A stretch of 64,000 nt of DNA from Ohessyouella blattaphilus (GTDB taxonomy: Bacteria > Bacillota > Clostridia > Lachnospirales > Lachnospiraceae): NCBI RefSeq assembly GCF_024721265.1, contig NZ_JAMXOC010000002.1, forward strand, positions 62,001-126,000, read 5' to 3'. The translations under genes and the position numbers were made by a program. The notes beneath the pieces are model-generated. The model was not told the DNA's origin. It was given only the letters and a program-made list of their open reading frames with translations, and did not search any database. Below, one piece after another: positions 16,522 through 25,530 of this stretch (positions are counted from its first letter, which is position 1; each line of letters begins with the position of its first letter).

Positions 16522-16550
16522 TTGACTTTAAAAAGAAAAAAATGTAGTCT
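16522..16550 (+). promoter_or_regulatory. Candidate sigma-A promoter at the head of the main fla/che operon
   Basis: TTGACT (16522-16527), a 17-base spacer and TAGTCT (16545-16550), in a very AT-rich stretch. Downstream a short dyad, AGATAT (16558-16563) and ATATCT (16573-16578), covers the predicted start. No c-di-GMP riboswitch is visible in this leader. Confidence 0.45.
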
Positions 16551-16585
16551 GATTTAAAGATATATACTATAGATATCTTTGGGGA

Positions 16586-18217
16586 GTGACAAATTTAATA
16601 TATGATCTAGCAAGGAATTTGCAAACACAAAAAATGGGGGAGTGTGTAATTGTGAGTATGCCAGAGGGGAAAGCATCTAGTAAGATGACGTCGGGGGACG
16701 TTGTCTGCATTTCTGAATGGGATGGTTCGGAGATCTATTACCTAAATCAAGAAGGTGAGAAGATTGAGGAACGTTTCCGTCTTACTGAAATGGTGTCAGC
16801 ACCATATCAAAAAAACACCAAAAACGAAACTACATCTGCCTCAGAGCACTATGAATTTGAGATATATAGTGAAAGTCTGGGGATACCGATTGCCGTACAA
16901 GAGATGGCAATTACTTTGGATGGAAAAAAATATCGATTAACCATTGCTCGTGATATATCGTTTCAGCAACACGATGATTTAACGGGAACGTTTAATCGAA
17001 AAAAATATGTGCAAAAAATAGCCGAGATTAAGGTGTCAAATGAAAAAAACTTTGGGATTTTGATTGTGGATATTGACAATTTAAGAAGGATTAATCGGGA
17101 CTTTGGTCGCCTATGGGGCGATTCTATGCTAAAGTACACGGCCAATGTTTTGCAAAATGCCTTCTCTGATCCGGTGTACCGTACAGGTGAAGATGAGTTC
17201 TTAGTATTTGCTCAAAGCATTACGAAAGAAGAATTTCGAGAGCAGGAGCAGCGGTTGCTTGAGCAAACCGTAGAAGATGAGCAGTTCCAAGTATCGATAG
17301 GTGCTACTTGGCACAGCGGTCAAGTCGATATTGAAGAGCAAATTCTCAATACCGGTGACCGCCTGCGGGTTAACAAATTGAATGCTCATAAGAAGAATCC
17401 GGGTTCGGGAAATAAATTTAGAGGAAAGCTTACGGAAAAGCTTTTGAAGGATATAGCCGATGACCGCTTTTTGGTTTATCTACAACCGCAAATTGATTTG
17501 CAAACGGAGAAAATTGGCGGTGCGGAAGCACTGGTACGGTATCGTACGAAAGAGGGGAAAATCGTTCCGCCCATTGATTTTGTGGGAAAGTATGAAAGCG
17601 AAGGGATTATCAACTATATGGATCTCCATATGCTGGAAAAGGTTTGTAAACTTTTGCATAAGTGGCAGAGTCAAGGGCTAAATCCAGGAAATGTGTCCGT
17701 GAATTTCTCGCGAGTAACCATGATGGTCTCAGGGATTGTGAAGCAGGTGTGTGAAATTTGCAATAAGTATCGCATTGATCCGTCATTAATCACCATTGAA
17801 GTGACGGAGAGCATTGGTCTTTTAGAACGCCAAGAGTTAAGAGCGCTTTTAGAAAATCTACAACGAGAAGGCTTTCGGATATCTTTAGATGATTTTGGGT
17901 CCCGCTATTCCGACCTAGCGATTCTTTCGATCGGTAATTTTAATGAAATTAAATTAGATAAAAGCCTAGTGGATCAGATTGAAAGTAAATCAAAGGCCCG
18001 AACAATTGCGGCATACGTTCTCCAAATGTGCATGGGCTTAGAAACGTCTCATACCGTGGCTGAAGGGATTGAGAATATCTCGCAAAAGGCAATTTTGAAA
18101 CGCTTTGGTTGCAAATTAGGTCAAGGATATCTCTTTGATAGACCGTTACCGGTTGCTGAATTTGAACAAAAGTATTTGTTAAGCGCGAAGGAGGAAACGC
18201 ATGAGTGTAGGGAATAA
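16586..18217 (+). CDS. GGDEF-EAL protein with degenerate GGDEF, probable c-di-GMP phosphodiesterase
   Basis: A 543-residue cytoplasmic protein. Residues 1 to about 130 form an unassigned sensory-type domain. The GGDEF domain (about 135-290) has DDLTGTFNRK and VDIDNLRRIN, but the signature reads GEDEF, with Glu for the second Gly, so cyclase activity is doubtful. The EAL domain (about 295-535) keeps EALVRYR, NVSVNFSR, IEVTES, LDDFGS, IKLDKS, VAEGIE and GQGYLF, so it should hydrolyse c-di-GMP. The start is uncertain: the GTG at 16586 has GGGGA almost touching it, while GTG 16652 has GGGGGAG at proper distance. Its end overlaps flgB by 17 bases, placing it first in the operon. Confidence 0.85.
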   Translation: MTNLIYDLARNLQTQKMGECVIVSMPEGKASSKMTSGDVVCISEWDGSEIYYLNQEGEKIEERFRLTEMVSAPYQKNTKNETTSASEHYEFEIYSESLGIPIAVQEMAITLDGKKYRLTIARDISFQQHDDLTGTFNRKKYVQKIAEIKVSNEKNFGILIVDIDNLRRINRDFGRLWGDSMLKYTANVLQNAFSDPVYRTGEDEFLVFAQSITKEEFREQEQRLLEQTVEDEQFQVSIGATWHSGQVDIEEQILNTGDRLRVNKLNAHKKNPGSGNKFRGKLTEKLLKDIADDRFLVYLQPQIDLQTEKIGGAEALVRYRTKEGKIVPPIDFVGKYESEGIINYMDLHMLEKVCKLLHKWQSQGLNPGNVSVNFSRVTMMVSGIVKQVCEICNKYRIDPSLITIEVTESIGLLERQELRALLENLQREGFRISLDDFGSRYSDLAILSIGNFNEIKLDKSLVDQIESKSKARTIAAYVLQMCMGLETSHTVAEGIENISQKAILKRFGCKLGQGYLFDRPLPVAEFEQKYLLSAKEETHECRE

Positions 18218-18593
18218 TCTTTGGGGAAATTCTATCAATATGATGAGCAAGTCGTTGGATTATCTGTGGGCAAAGCAGAAAGTGACGAGTGATAATATTG
18301 CGAATGCAGAAACCCCGGGATACAAATCAAAGTATATTACATTTGAAGAGAGCTATCAAAACAAATTGAAGGCGACAGCAAAGAAAAGTGGCCGGGAGGC
18401 AAGCTTAGCGATTGGCAGCGCCAGATATCAGGTAAAAGAAAACAACGGGGAATCAGCTAAGCTAGATGGCAATAACGTGAACACAGAAGTACAAATGATT
18501 GAACTAACGCGGACAGCGTTACAGTACCAGTACGGGATCGAAAGCGTAAACAAAGATATTGCAAGATTAAGTACCGTAATTAAGGGACAATAG
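18201..18593 (+). CDS. flgB: Flagellar basal-body rod protein FlgB
   Basis: A 130-residue proximal rod subunit, exported by the flagellar apparatus. The N-terminal rod motif is NIANAETPGYKSK, and the C-terminal helix ends in VIKGQ. AAGGAGG precedes the ATG, and the gene starts inside the upstream GGDEF-EAL frame, so translation is likely coupled. Unusually it is followed directly by fliE: flgC, its normal partner, is 11.5 kb downstream. Confidence 0.95.
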   Translation: MSVGNNLWGNSINMMSKSLDYLWAKQKVTSDNIANAETPGYKSKYITFEESYQNKLKATAKKSGREASLAIGSARYQVKENNGESAKLDGNNVNTEVQMIELTRTALQYQYGIESVNKDIARLSTVIKGQ

Positions 18594-18604
18594 GGGGCGA
18601 GAAG

Positions 18605-18910
18605 ATGGAAGCACAGTTTATTAGATCAACCACACCGACATCTAGCATTAGTGAATTGTACCGTTTACAGGAGAATTCACAAGGTGAAAAAGGATTATTT
18701 AAAAGTGTCTTTGAGGAAGCGATTGGGACGGTTAAAGAGGCGGAAAACAACTTGGCAAATCAACAATATTTACTGGCGACGGGACAAATTGACGATGCTC
18801 ATACGGTGCAGGTGGCAGCCTCGGAAGCCCAATTGGCGGTGGATATGCTGGTTCAGTTGCGAAACAAAGCTTTAGAAGCGTATAACGAATTGATGCGAAT
18901 GGGAATATAA
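18605..18910 (+). CDS. fliE: Flagellar hook-basal body protein FliE
   Basis: A 101-residue adaptor between the MS ring and rod. The conserved C-terminal region includes FKSVFEEAIGTV, ATGQIDDAHTVQVAASEAQL and NKALEAYNELMRM. Its stop shares a base with the fliF start (TAATG), so the two are coupled. Confidence 0.95.
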   Translation: MEAQFIRSTTPTSSISELYRLQENSQGEKGLFKSVFEEAIGTVKEAENNLANQQYLLATGQIDDAHTVQVAASEAQLAVDMLVQLRNKALEAYNELMRMGI

Positions 18911-20508
18911 TGGATAAGTTTAAGGAATACAAAGATAAAGCAACGGCATTTTTAAAAAAATACAATCGAAAAACCAAAATCACTTTTGTTGCGACCTTCT
19001 TTGGGATCTTAGTGCTAGCAATTGTTGTTGCAGCGATTTTAAATCAACAAAGATTTACGGTTTTATATTCTAATATCACCCAAGATGAAGCGAATCAGAT
19101 TATTGCTAAGCTTGGAGAGGCCGGAGTAGATTATCAGTACGACGAAAGCGGTACGATTAAAGTTCCTGAAGAAGATGCCGATCAAGCAAGGGCGGATTTA
19201 GCGGCAGAGGGTTATCCAAAAAATGGATTTGCCTACGATGTTTTTACTGCAAACGCAGGCGGGATGACTACGGATTCCGAAAAGCAAACGTATAAGCTTT
19301 ATGAATTGCAAAACCGCATAGGAGCAACCATTCGTTTGTTTGATGACGTAAAGGATGCGAAAGTGACGATCGCGTTAAATGAAGAGGATAAGTACGTACT
19401 TAGTGATAGCAGTGACGAACCAAGTGGCACCGCTTCGGTGGTTGTAATGATGAATGATGGTGGTTCGCCTTCGGAAAAGCAAGCCTCTGCAGTTCAGCGC
19501 TTAGTGGCTAAAAGTGTTCCCGGTATGGAAATGGAGAATGTGGCGGTCTTTGACGGAAACGGAATTGAGGTTTCTGTTGGGGGGGCTAGCAGTAGTACCA
19601 CCTCGGGAAATGTTGCTGAAGAAATTGCGCGGCTAATCGAAGCGCAGTTAACCCAGAAGGTATTAAACGTACTTGGTCCTTTTTACGGTAGCGAGAATAT
19701 TCGCGTATCTGCTAGAGGAACCGTAGATATGCAAAAAGTGGTTCGAGAGACAACTACTTACGAAACACCGGAAAAAATCAGTGAGGAAGATAAAGAAGGG
19801 ATTATCGCTAGTGAAAGTACCACGCGAGATGTGAGTGGTGGCGGGGCTTCTGCAGGTGGTGTAACCGGGACAGAGGCCAATGCCGATCAAAGTGAATATA
19901 ACGCCGGCACTACCGATGAAAATGGCGGAGCGCTAAGCGAAAGTGCAACCCGAGATTTTCTCGTTAACCAGATTAAAGAGCTAGGCGAGATTGATCCAGG
20001 TGTTCTTAAGGATATGACCATTGCAATTGCTATCAATAGCGACACGTTGCTGGAGCTTAATATGAATCAACTGCGAGATCTCGTAGGGAATGCTACGGGA
20101 ATTGCCGCTACCGACAGGCAAAACAAAATCACGATTGTAAACGCTCCTTTTCATCAAAAGGAAGAGGTAGAGGAGAAAAGTGTAGTGGCAGATGCTTTCA
20201 TTGAGAAAATAAAGAATAAATGGCCGCTTATAGCCATTGCCGGCGGTGTACTTTTACTTCTAATCGCTATTATTATCATTATTTCGAAACGACGAAAAAA
20301 AAGACATCCAGAGGATGAGGAGTTTGAAAAATTTATTATTCCTGACAACACTTTAAACCCGGAAATTCTAAATATGAAAAATGAGAAAAGCCGAGAATTA
20401 AGAGAAAATGTAAGGGGATTTGTGGATGATAATCCAGAATTATCAGCCCAGATGATTAGGAATTGGTTAAACGGAGGAACACAAGATGGAGGCGACTCGC
20501 CAGAGTAG
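18910..20508 (+). CDS. fliF: Flagellar MS-ring protein FliF
   Basis: A 532-residue membrane ring protein that houses the export gate and binds FliG. One membrane helix is at about 22-42 (FVATFFGILVLAIVVAAIL) and a second near 437-458 (PLIAIAGGVLLLLIAIIII). Between them are the ring-building motifs, with NEEDKYV and a Gly/Ser/Ala-rich insert around 300-340. The C-terminal tail (DNPELSAQMIRNWLN) is the FliG-binding helix. fliG starts 23 bases inside the 3' end. Confidence 0.97.
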   Translation: MDKFKEYKDKATAFLKKYNRKTKITFVATFFGILVLAIVVAAILNQQRFTVLYSNITQDEANQIIAKLGEAGVDYQYDESGTIKVPEEDADQARADLAAEGYPKNGFAYDVFTANAGGMTTDSEKQTYKLYELQNRIGATIRLFDDVKDAKVTIALNEEDKYVLSDSSDEPSGTASVVVMMNDGGSPSEKQASAVQRLVAKSVPGMEMENVAVFDGNGIEVSVGGASSSTTSGNVAEEIARLIEAQLTQKVLNVLGPFYGSENIRVSARGTVDMQKVVRETTTYETPEKISEEDKEGIIASESTTRDVSGGGASAGGVTGTEANADQSEYNAGTTDENGGALSESATRDFLVNQIKELGEIDPGVLKDMTIAIAINSDTLLELNMNQLRDLVGNATGIAATDRQNKITIVNAPFHQKEEVEEKSVVADAFIEKIKNKWPLIAIAGGVLLLLIAIIIIISKRRKKRHPEDEEFEKFIIPDNTLNPEILNMKNEKSRELRENVRGFVDDNPELSAQMIRNWLNGGTQDGGDSPE

Positions 20509-21511
20509 ACAAGATAAGTTGAATATTGGCCAGAAGGCAGCGGCAGTGATTGCTGCGCTGGGGGCAGAAAAAGCGTCAAAAGTCTACAAGTATTTAAACG
20601 AAGACGAAGTCGAAAAACTAACCTTAGAGGTGGCTAGATTAGGTCATGTGGAAGCAGAGCAAACAGAAAAAGTACTGGATGACTTTTACAAAACATGTCT
20701 AACGCAAAAAGTGGTTACCGATGGCGGAATGGAGTATGCAAGGGCGGTATTAGAAAAGGCCTATGGCGAATCGGTGGCTCAAGAGCTTCTAAAAAAAGTT
20801 GGCAAACACATGAAGGGGCGTTCCTTTGATTTTATCAAACGCGGGGATACGAAAAATCTAATTAGCTTTTTACAGCACGAACGTCCACAGACGATAGCCT
20901 TAGTTCTTTCCTATGTGGATCCGAACCAGGCAGCGGAGCTTATTAGTAACTTGTCCGATGAAAAGCGCTTAAAGGTTGTAGAGAGCATTGCGCGCATGGA
21001 AAGCGCCTCTCCAGAAGTGATAAAGCTAGTTGAGAAGGAATTGGCGAAGAAATTTGACAGTATCTTGACCACCGACTTTATGACGATTGGTGGTATCGAT
21101 TATATCGCCGGGGTAATGAACCATATGGATCGCAGCAGTGAAAAGGCAATCTTTGATGCCATGTCGCAAGAAGATCCAGACTTAGCGGAAACCATTCGCA
21201 AGAAAATGTTTGTCTTTGAAGATATTCTTGGGATGGATAATCGTTCGATTCAGCGTTTTATCAGAGAGTGCGATATGAAGGATGTTGTCTACGCTCTTAA
21301 AAATGCCAGCCAGGAAATGCTGGGTATATTTTTTGCTAACATGTCTTCACGAATGTCCGAGACGATACAGTCTGACTTAGAGGTAACAGTTAACGTGAAG
21401 CTTCGGGATGTTGAGGAAGCGCAGCAACGAATTGTGGCGATTATTCGAAAATTAGATGAAGAAGGGGAATTGGTATTAGGCAAGGGTGGTAAAGATGATA
21501 TCATTGCATAA
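20486..21511 (+). CDS. fliG: Flagellar motor switch protein FliG
   Basis: A 341-residue C-ring protein that binds FliF through its N-terminal domain and meets MotA through its C-terminal domain. Visible marks are the armadillo-type middle segment LQHERPQTIALVLSY with the EHPQ-like motif, and the torque helix region KKMFVFEDILGMDNRSIQRF with alternating charges. The gene overlaps fliF at the start and fliH at the end, typical of tightly coupled switch genes. Confidence 0.97.
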   Translation: MEATRQSRQDKLNIGQKAAAVIAALGAEKASKVYKYLNEDEVEKLTLEVARLGHVEAEQTEKVLDDFYKTCLTQKVVTDGGMEYARAVLEKAYGESVAQELLKKVGKHMKGRSFDFIKRGDTKNLISFLQHERPQTIALVLSYVDPNQAAELISNLSDEKRLKVVESIARMESASPEVIKLVEKELAKKFDSILTTDFMTIGGIDYIAGVMNHMDRSSEKAIFDAMSQEDPDLAETIRKKMFVFEDILGMDNRSIQRFIRECDMKDVVYALKNASQEMLGIFFANMSSRMSETIQSDLEVTVNVKLRDVEEAQQRIVAIIRKLDEEGELVLGKGGKDDIIA

Positions 21512-22211
21512 AAATTTTAAAGAGATTGCACCTCATATCCTCTACCCGGATTTCTATAGCGGCGCGGATAACTCAGGTGACGAAAATAGAATAGAGTTGG
21601 TCCCAGAAGAAGCTTCCGTTTTAAATCAAACAGCAGAGGAAGTTATGGAAAAGGCCAAGGCCGAAGCTGCCGCTATCCTTGATGAGGCCCGTCGCGCAGG
21701 ATACGAGGAAGGGTTAGCAAAAGGGTATGAAGAGGGGAAAGCGAGGGCAGAGCAAGAAGGCATTGAACAAATAAGAGCAATGAATGGAGAGCTTGAAAAG
21801 AGTGTTCGCGATTGTATCAAGGATCTGGAAAACATTAAAGAAAAGTACGTCGAGCAACACGTCGAAGACCTTAAGAATATCGCGTTAGCAATTGGTGAGA
21901 AAATTCTCCAAACAAGCTTAAGGGCGAGTGAAGATGTGGTTAGACGGATGGTACTATCGGCGATCTCGCGAATGAAGAAGACCGCCTGGGCCAAAATCCA
22001 TATTGGCAGTGGCGGAAAACCACTTGCGGTAACTGGGGACCGAAAATTTCTAAACGAACTGGGAACCCTTTCCGACAATGTTAAAGTAATTCTTTCTGAG
22101 GAAGACGAACTGGGAAGTTGTTATATCGAAACCCCAGAAGAAATTGTGGATGCTAGTGTAAAGACCCAGCTAGAGAATATAAAGGATCTTGTGGAGAATG
22201 CACGGATATAA
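21495..22211 (+). CDS. fliH: Flagellar assembly protein FliH
   Basis: A 238-residue regulator of the FliI ATPase, forming the peripheral stalk. The central coiled coil has the family's Gly-repeat helix GYEEGLAKGYEEGKARAEQEG; the C-terminal domain includes LAIGEKIL. I prefer the ATG at 21495, preceded by GGTGG, over the in-frame GTG at 21486. It overlaps fliG by 17 bases and precedes fliI by 11 bases. Confidence 0.92.
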   Translation: MISLHKNFKEIAPHILYPDFYSGADNSGDENRIELVPEEASVLNQTAEEVMEKAKAEAAAILDEARRAGYEEGLAKGYEEGKARAEQEGIEQIRAMNGELEKSVRDCIKDLENIKEKYVEQHVEDLKNIALAIGEKILQTSLRASEDVVRRMVLSAISRMKKTAWAKIHIGSGGKPLAVTGDRKFLNELGTLSDNVKVILSEEDELGSCYIETPEEIVDASVKTQLENIKDLVENARI

Positions 22212-22222
22212 GGGGAGCGTAT

Positions 22223-23524
22223 ATGTTACAACAAATTCCGGAGATTATTAAAAACGGAAAAACCATGAACCATATTGGGCGGATAGAAAATATTACCGGA
22301 ATGACGATAGAAGCAAGTGGCGGCAGTGCGAATATCGGCGATATTGTTATGGTACAAAACGGTGATCTAAAAAAAGAAATACCAGCCGAGGTAGTCGGTG
22401 TCCGCAACGATAAACTACAGCTAATGGCATATGAAAGCATGCAAGGAGTAGGCTCTGGCTGCTACGTTACCAATACGAAGAAACGCTTAAAAATACCAGT
22501 TGGCAATTTTCTTAGAGGCCGCATAATCGACGCCCTAGGGAATCCTTTGGATGATAAAGGACCCTTTGAATCGGAACAGTATTACTATGTGGAAAATACC
22601 ATGATTAATCCTCTAAGTAGACCACCCATTCGCGAAGAGCTAGGGTTTGGCGTAAAGGCTATTGACGGCTTGAACACCGTAGGTAAAGGACAAAGAATTG
22701 GTATTTTTGCAGGAAGTGGCGTGGGTAAAAGTACACTTTTAGGGATGATTGCTAGAAACGTGGAAGCGGATATAAACGTCATTGCCTTAGTAGGTGAGCG
22801 AGGCCGGGAAGTACGTGAGTTTATTGAAAAGGACCTAGGTCCAGAGGGGATGAAGCGTTCCATTTTGGTGGTAGCTACGTCAGATCAACCGGCAATGATG
22901 CGAATGAAATGTCCGCTAGTGGCAACCACAATCGCGGAATTCTTTAGGGATCAAGGCAAAAATGTGTTACTGATGATGGATTCTTTGACTAGGTTTGCAA
23001 TGGCGCATCGGGAAATCGGCCTGGCAACGGGAGAACCTCCCATCGCGCGGGGGTATACGCCGTCGATTTACGCTGAGTTTCCGAAGCTTTTAGAGCGAAG
23101 TGGGATGTTTGAAAAGGGCTCAATTACCGGAGTTTACACGGTCTTAGTAGAGGGCGACGATACCAATGAACCGGTAGCGGATACCGTTAGAGGAATTCTG
23201 GATGGCCATATTGTCTTAACGAGAAAATTAGCTAACCGTGGTCATTTTCCGGCAATTGATATTAGTGCTAGTATCTCGCGATTAATGACCCAAATTACGG
23301 AAGCGGAGCATCGAGAATTAGCCGCTAAAATTCGAGATATTATCAGTCTTTATGAGCAGAACGAAGATTTGATTGCGATTGGCGCCTATAAAGCAGGGAC
23401 AAATCCCAAGCTCGATGAGGCGATTAACAAGATAGAAGCCATTAATAATCTATGTAGGCAGCAAATTGAAGATACGTTTACACGGAGTGAGACTGTAAGC
23501 ATAATGAAGAAAATTCTTACATAA
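22223..23524 (+). CDS. fliI: Flagellum-specific ATPase FliI
   Basis: A 433-residue cytoplasmic ATPase that energises the flagellar export apparatus. It is related to the F1 beta subunit. Walker A GSGVGKST is near residue 165, Walker B LLMMDSLTRFA near 250, and the arginine-finger region includes VLVEGDDTNEP. Length matches the family. It lies between fliH and fliJ, its two regulators. Confidence 0.97.
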   Translation: MLQQIPEIIKNGKTMNHIGRIENITGMTIEASGGSANIGDIVMVQNGDLKKEIPAEVVGVRNDKLQLMAYESMQGVGSGCYVTNTKKRLKIPVGNFLRGRIIDALGNPLDDKGPFESEQYYYVENTMINPLSRPPIREELGFGVKAIDGLNTVGKGQRIGIFAGSGVGKSTLLGMIARNVEADINVIALVGERGREVREFIEKDLGPEGMKRSILVVATSDQPAMMRMKCPLVATTIAEFFRDQGKNVLLMMDSLTRFAMAHREIGLATGEPPIARGYTPSIYAEFPKLLERSGMFEKGSITGVYTVLVEGDDTNEPVADTVRGILDGHIVLTRKLANRGHFPAIDISASISRLMTQITEAEHRELAAKIRDIISLYEQNEDLIAIGAYKAGTNPKLDEAINKIEAINNLCRQQIEDTFTRSETVSIMKKILT

Positions 23525-23533
23525 GGGGGACAA

Positions 23534-23983
23534 ATGAAAAAATTTTCATTCTCATTAGAAAAGGTATTGCGATTCAAGTCGCAAATCGAACGAAATCTAC
23601 GTAATGAACACGCAAATATTCTTCATGAGATTATACGCCAAGAGGAGAGTATCAAGCGGCTAGAGGAAAAGTATCAAGAAACGTCTAAGGAATTTGAAGA
23701 GGTCAAACGCTCAGGTACGACGATTAATAATTTAAGAGCCTATGAAGACTATTGCAAAACTTTGCGTCAAAGCATTGCTCTTGAAGAATACCTACTCACT
23801 TTGCTTCGACAAAAGGAAGAAAAAAAGCGGGAAGAAGTGGTAGTGGCAAAACAAGAAACAGCTTCCTTTGATTTACTTAAAGGAAAGCGATTAACCGAAT
23901 ATACAGAAACTTTGAAAAAAAATGAGGAACGGGAATTAGAAGAGTTCATCGCTAGCATCATGCACCAAAAGAAGGGTGCCTAA
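23534..23983 (+). CDS. fliJ: Flagellar export protein FliJ
   Basis: A 149-residue, almost entirely coiled-coil protein (start FSFSLEKVLRFKS, the typical FliJ opening). It works as the central stalk of the FliI hexamer and links it to FlhA. Identification rests on size, coiled coil, the opening motif and the slot between fliI and fliK. Confidence 0.92.
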   Translation: MKKFSFSLEKVLRFKSQIERNLRNEHANILHEIIRQEESIKRLEEKYQETSKEFEEVKRSGTTINNLRAYEDYCKTLRQSIALEEYLLTLLRQKEEKKREEVVVAKQETASFDLLKGKRLTEYTETLKKNEERELEEFIASIMHQKKGA

Positions 23984-24051
23984 GAGGGGTAGTAAGTGAT
24001 TGCTTGAGCAATTGTTTAACTATAAAAATACGAGGGGAAGGAGGAAGGAGT

Positions 24052-24978
24052 ATGAATCAGGTTATTCCAGGTCTAGCGGATGGATTGCTATTTCAAAAGG
24101 GGAGCATTACCAAAAAAACGATAGCAACTAATCCAGTAGTTGAATTCGGAGAACTTTTAAATCTCCAGTCCGAGGCGGAAGTAGAGAGCGAAGAAGTCGT
24201 AGTGCCGGATATAGCCGGCTGTATAGGCATTCCCATTCCGCAGCTTAAACAGCCAGAAATGAAGACGTTTGCAGGCGAACGAGTATTTGCGAACCAGGTT
24301 GTACCAGAACAGGTTGCCGAGTTATCCGGAAAGGCTGTGGAACAGAATCCGAAAACAACCATTGCTTCAGAACAAGAGTCAATTCTTTCAGTTGAAAAGC
24401 CGGAGGCAAGGCCGGAGGAAAGGCCGGAGGCAAGACAAGTGTCTAGACCAGAGGTTTTCGCTAATCAGGACGAGCCGAAAGAGAGGTTAGTAGACGGGGT
24501 GGAATTAGGTGCTCATCAAGAGATGTTTACCGTAAAGACAGGCGAACAACCAGTTTTGCAAGAAAGTTCCTACACGAAGAGCAAGCCTGTCGTGACCTTG
24601 CAGGAGCTGCCAGAGGTGACCGCGCAAAAGCTTAAACAAGAGATTAGAGATTTTGAAATTAAGCTAAAGCCAGCTCATCTTGGGGAAGTTACCATAAAAG
24701 CTACGTATGATGAGCAGGGACGCACGATTGTCTCGGTTTTCTGCGAAGAGGCGTCGACTCTTAAAGTCTTGACTCAGGAAGCGCCTAACTTAGCAGGACT
24801 AATTCAAGAGCGCTTAGGCACACCGTGCCAAGTGGTGACAGAGTCACAAGCGCCGGATTATCTGGAGCAAGAACAACAGCAAAACCAAAAAGGGCAACAG
24901 GAAAAAAATAAGAACGAGAAGCAACAAGAAACCCGGGAAGATGATTTTTTACAGCAGTTGCGCTTAGGGTTACTTTGA
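24052..24978 (+). CDS. fliK: Flagellar hook-length control protein FliK
   Basis: A 308-residue exported ruler that switches export specificity. The N-terminal 200 residues are variable and Pro/Glu/Gln-rich, with an in-frame (PE[A/E]R)3 repeat. The C-terminal Flg_hook domain is clear: LKQEIRDFEIKLKPAHLGEV followed by a strand-turn-strand and a helix. The tail is Gln/Glu/Lys-rich. The ATG at 24052 is chosen because it follows GGAAGGAGGAAGGAG; a TTG-started extension from 24004 is unlikely. Confidence 0.93.
   Translation: MNQVIPGLADGLLFQKGSITKKTIATNPVVEFGELLNLQSEAEVESEEVVVPDIAGCIGIPIPQLKQPEMKTFAGERVFANQVVPEQVAELSGKAVEQNPKTTIASEQESILSVEKPEARPEERPEARQVSRPEVFANQDEPKERLVDGVELGAHQEMFTVKTGEQPVLQESSYTKSKPVVTLQELPEVTAQKLKQEIRDFEIKLKPAHLGEVTIKATYDEQGRTIVSVFCEEASTLKVLTQEAPNLAGLIQERLGTPCQVVTESQAPDYLEQEQQQNQKGQQEKNKNEKQQETREDDFLQQLRLGLL
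24399..24434 (+). repeat. Three 12-bp tandem repeats in fliK
   Basis: Units GCCGGAGGCAAG, GCCGGAGGAAAG and GCCGGAGGCAAG sit end to end and encode PEAR-PEER-PEAR in frame. Slippage would change the length of the ruler segment without a frameshift. Confidence 0.85.
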
Positions 24979-24996
24979 GTAAAGGGGGAAAAGGAA

Positions 24997-25512
24997 ATGC
25001 CAGATATTTCAGGGGTGACGGGATTTACGAATTATGCGAATCAAGTATCCACAAGAACAGTTGGTGGCGGCGGGGCGATGTCAATTGCCGGGACAGGCTC
25101 CGGTGGAGGACTTAGTATTAATGATTTTTATAAATTATTAGCCGCGCAAATACAGTATCAAGATGCCGATAATCCTATGGATACTAGCCAAATGATGGCA
25201 CAAATGGTACAAACGCAAATGATTTCGGCTATCACCCAAATGTCACAAGTCAATACCATTACCTATGCAAATTCATTAGTAGGTAAGGAGGTGGTTATGG
25301 CGGAAGTGGATGAATTGACAGGTCAATTTACTGGAGAACATACAAAAGGGAAAATAGAAGGCCTTATTATGGGCGATAATCCAATTATTTTTGTAAATGG
25401 AAAAGCGTATTCGCTGTCGCAGATTATGACTATCGGCGAGGTACCAGAGGACTTCTTAGATCCAGATAAAGATCCAGAGGAAAAACCGGAAGAAATACCA
25501 GAAACAGAATAA
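24997..25512 (+). CDS. flgD: Flagellar hook-cap protein FlgD
   Basis: A 171-residue hook scaffolding protein. The conserved N-terminal core is LSINDFYKLLAAQIQYQDADNPMD, then TSQMMAQMVQTQMI and ANSLVGKEV. The C-terminal tail is acidic and Pro-rich (PEEKPEEIPETE). This is the short clostridial form without the extra Ig-like domain. It lies between fliK and the flagellar operon protein. Confidence 0.94.
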   Translation: MPDISGVTGFTNYANQVSTRTVGGGGAMSIAGTGSGGGLSINDFYKLLAAQIQYQDADNPMDTSQMMAQMVQTQMISAITQMSQVNTITYANSLVGKEVVMAEVDELTGQFTGEHTKGKIEGLIMGDNPIIFVNGKAYSLSQIMTIGEVPEDFLDPDKDPEEKPEEIPETE

Positions 25513-25530
25513 GCGTTAGGAGATGATGGA

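Noticed and set aside
16364-16585. c-di-GMP riboswitch before the fla operon, as in C. difficile
   Set aside because: The leader is AT-rich and lacks the conserved riboswitch core; only a short dyad is seen.
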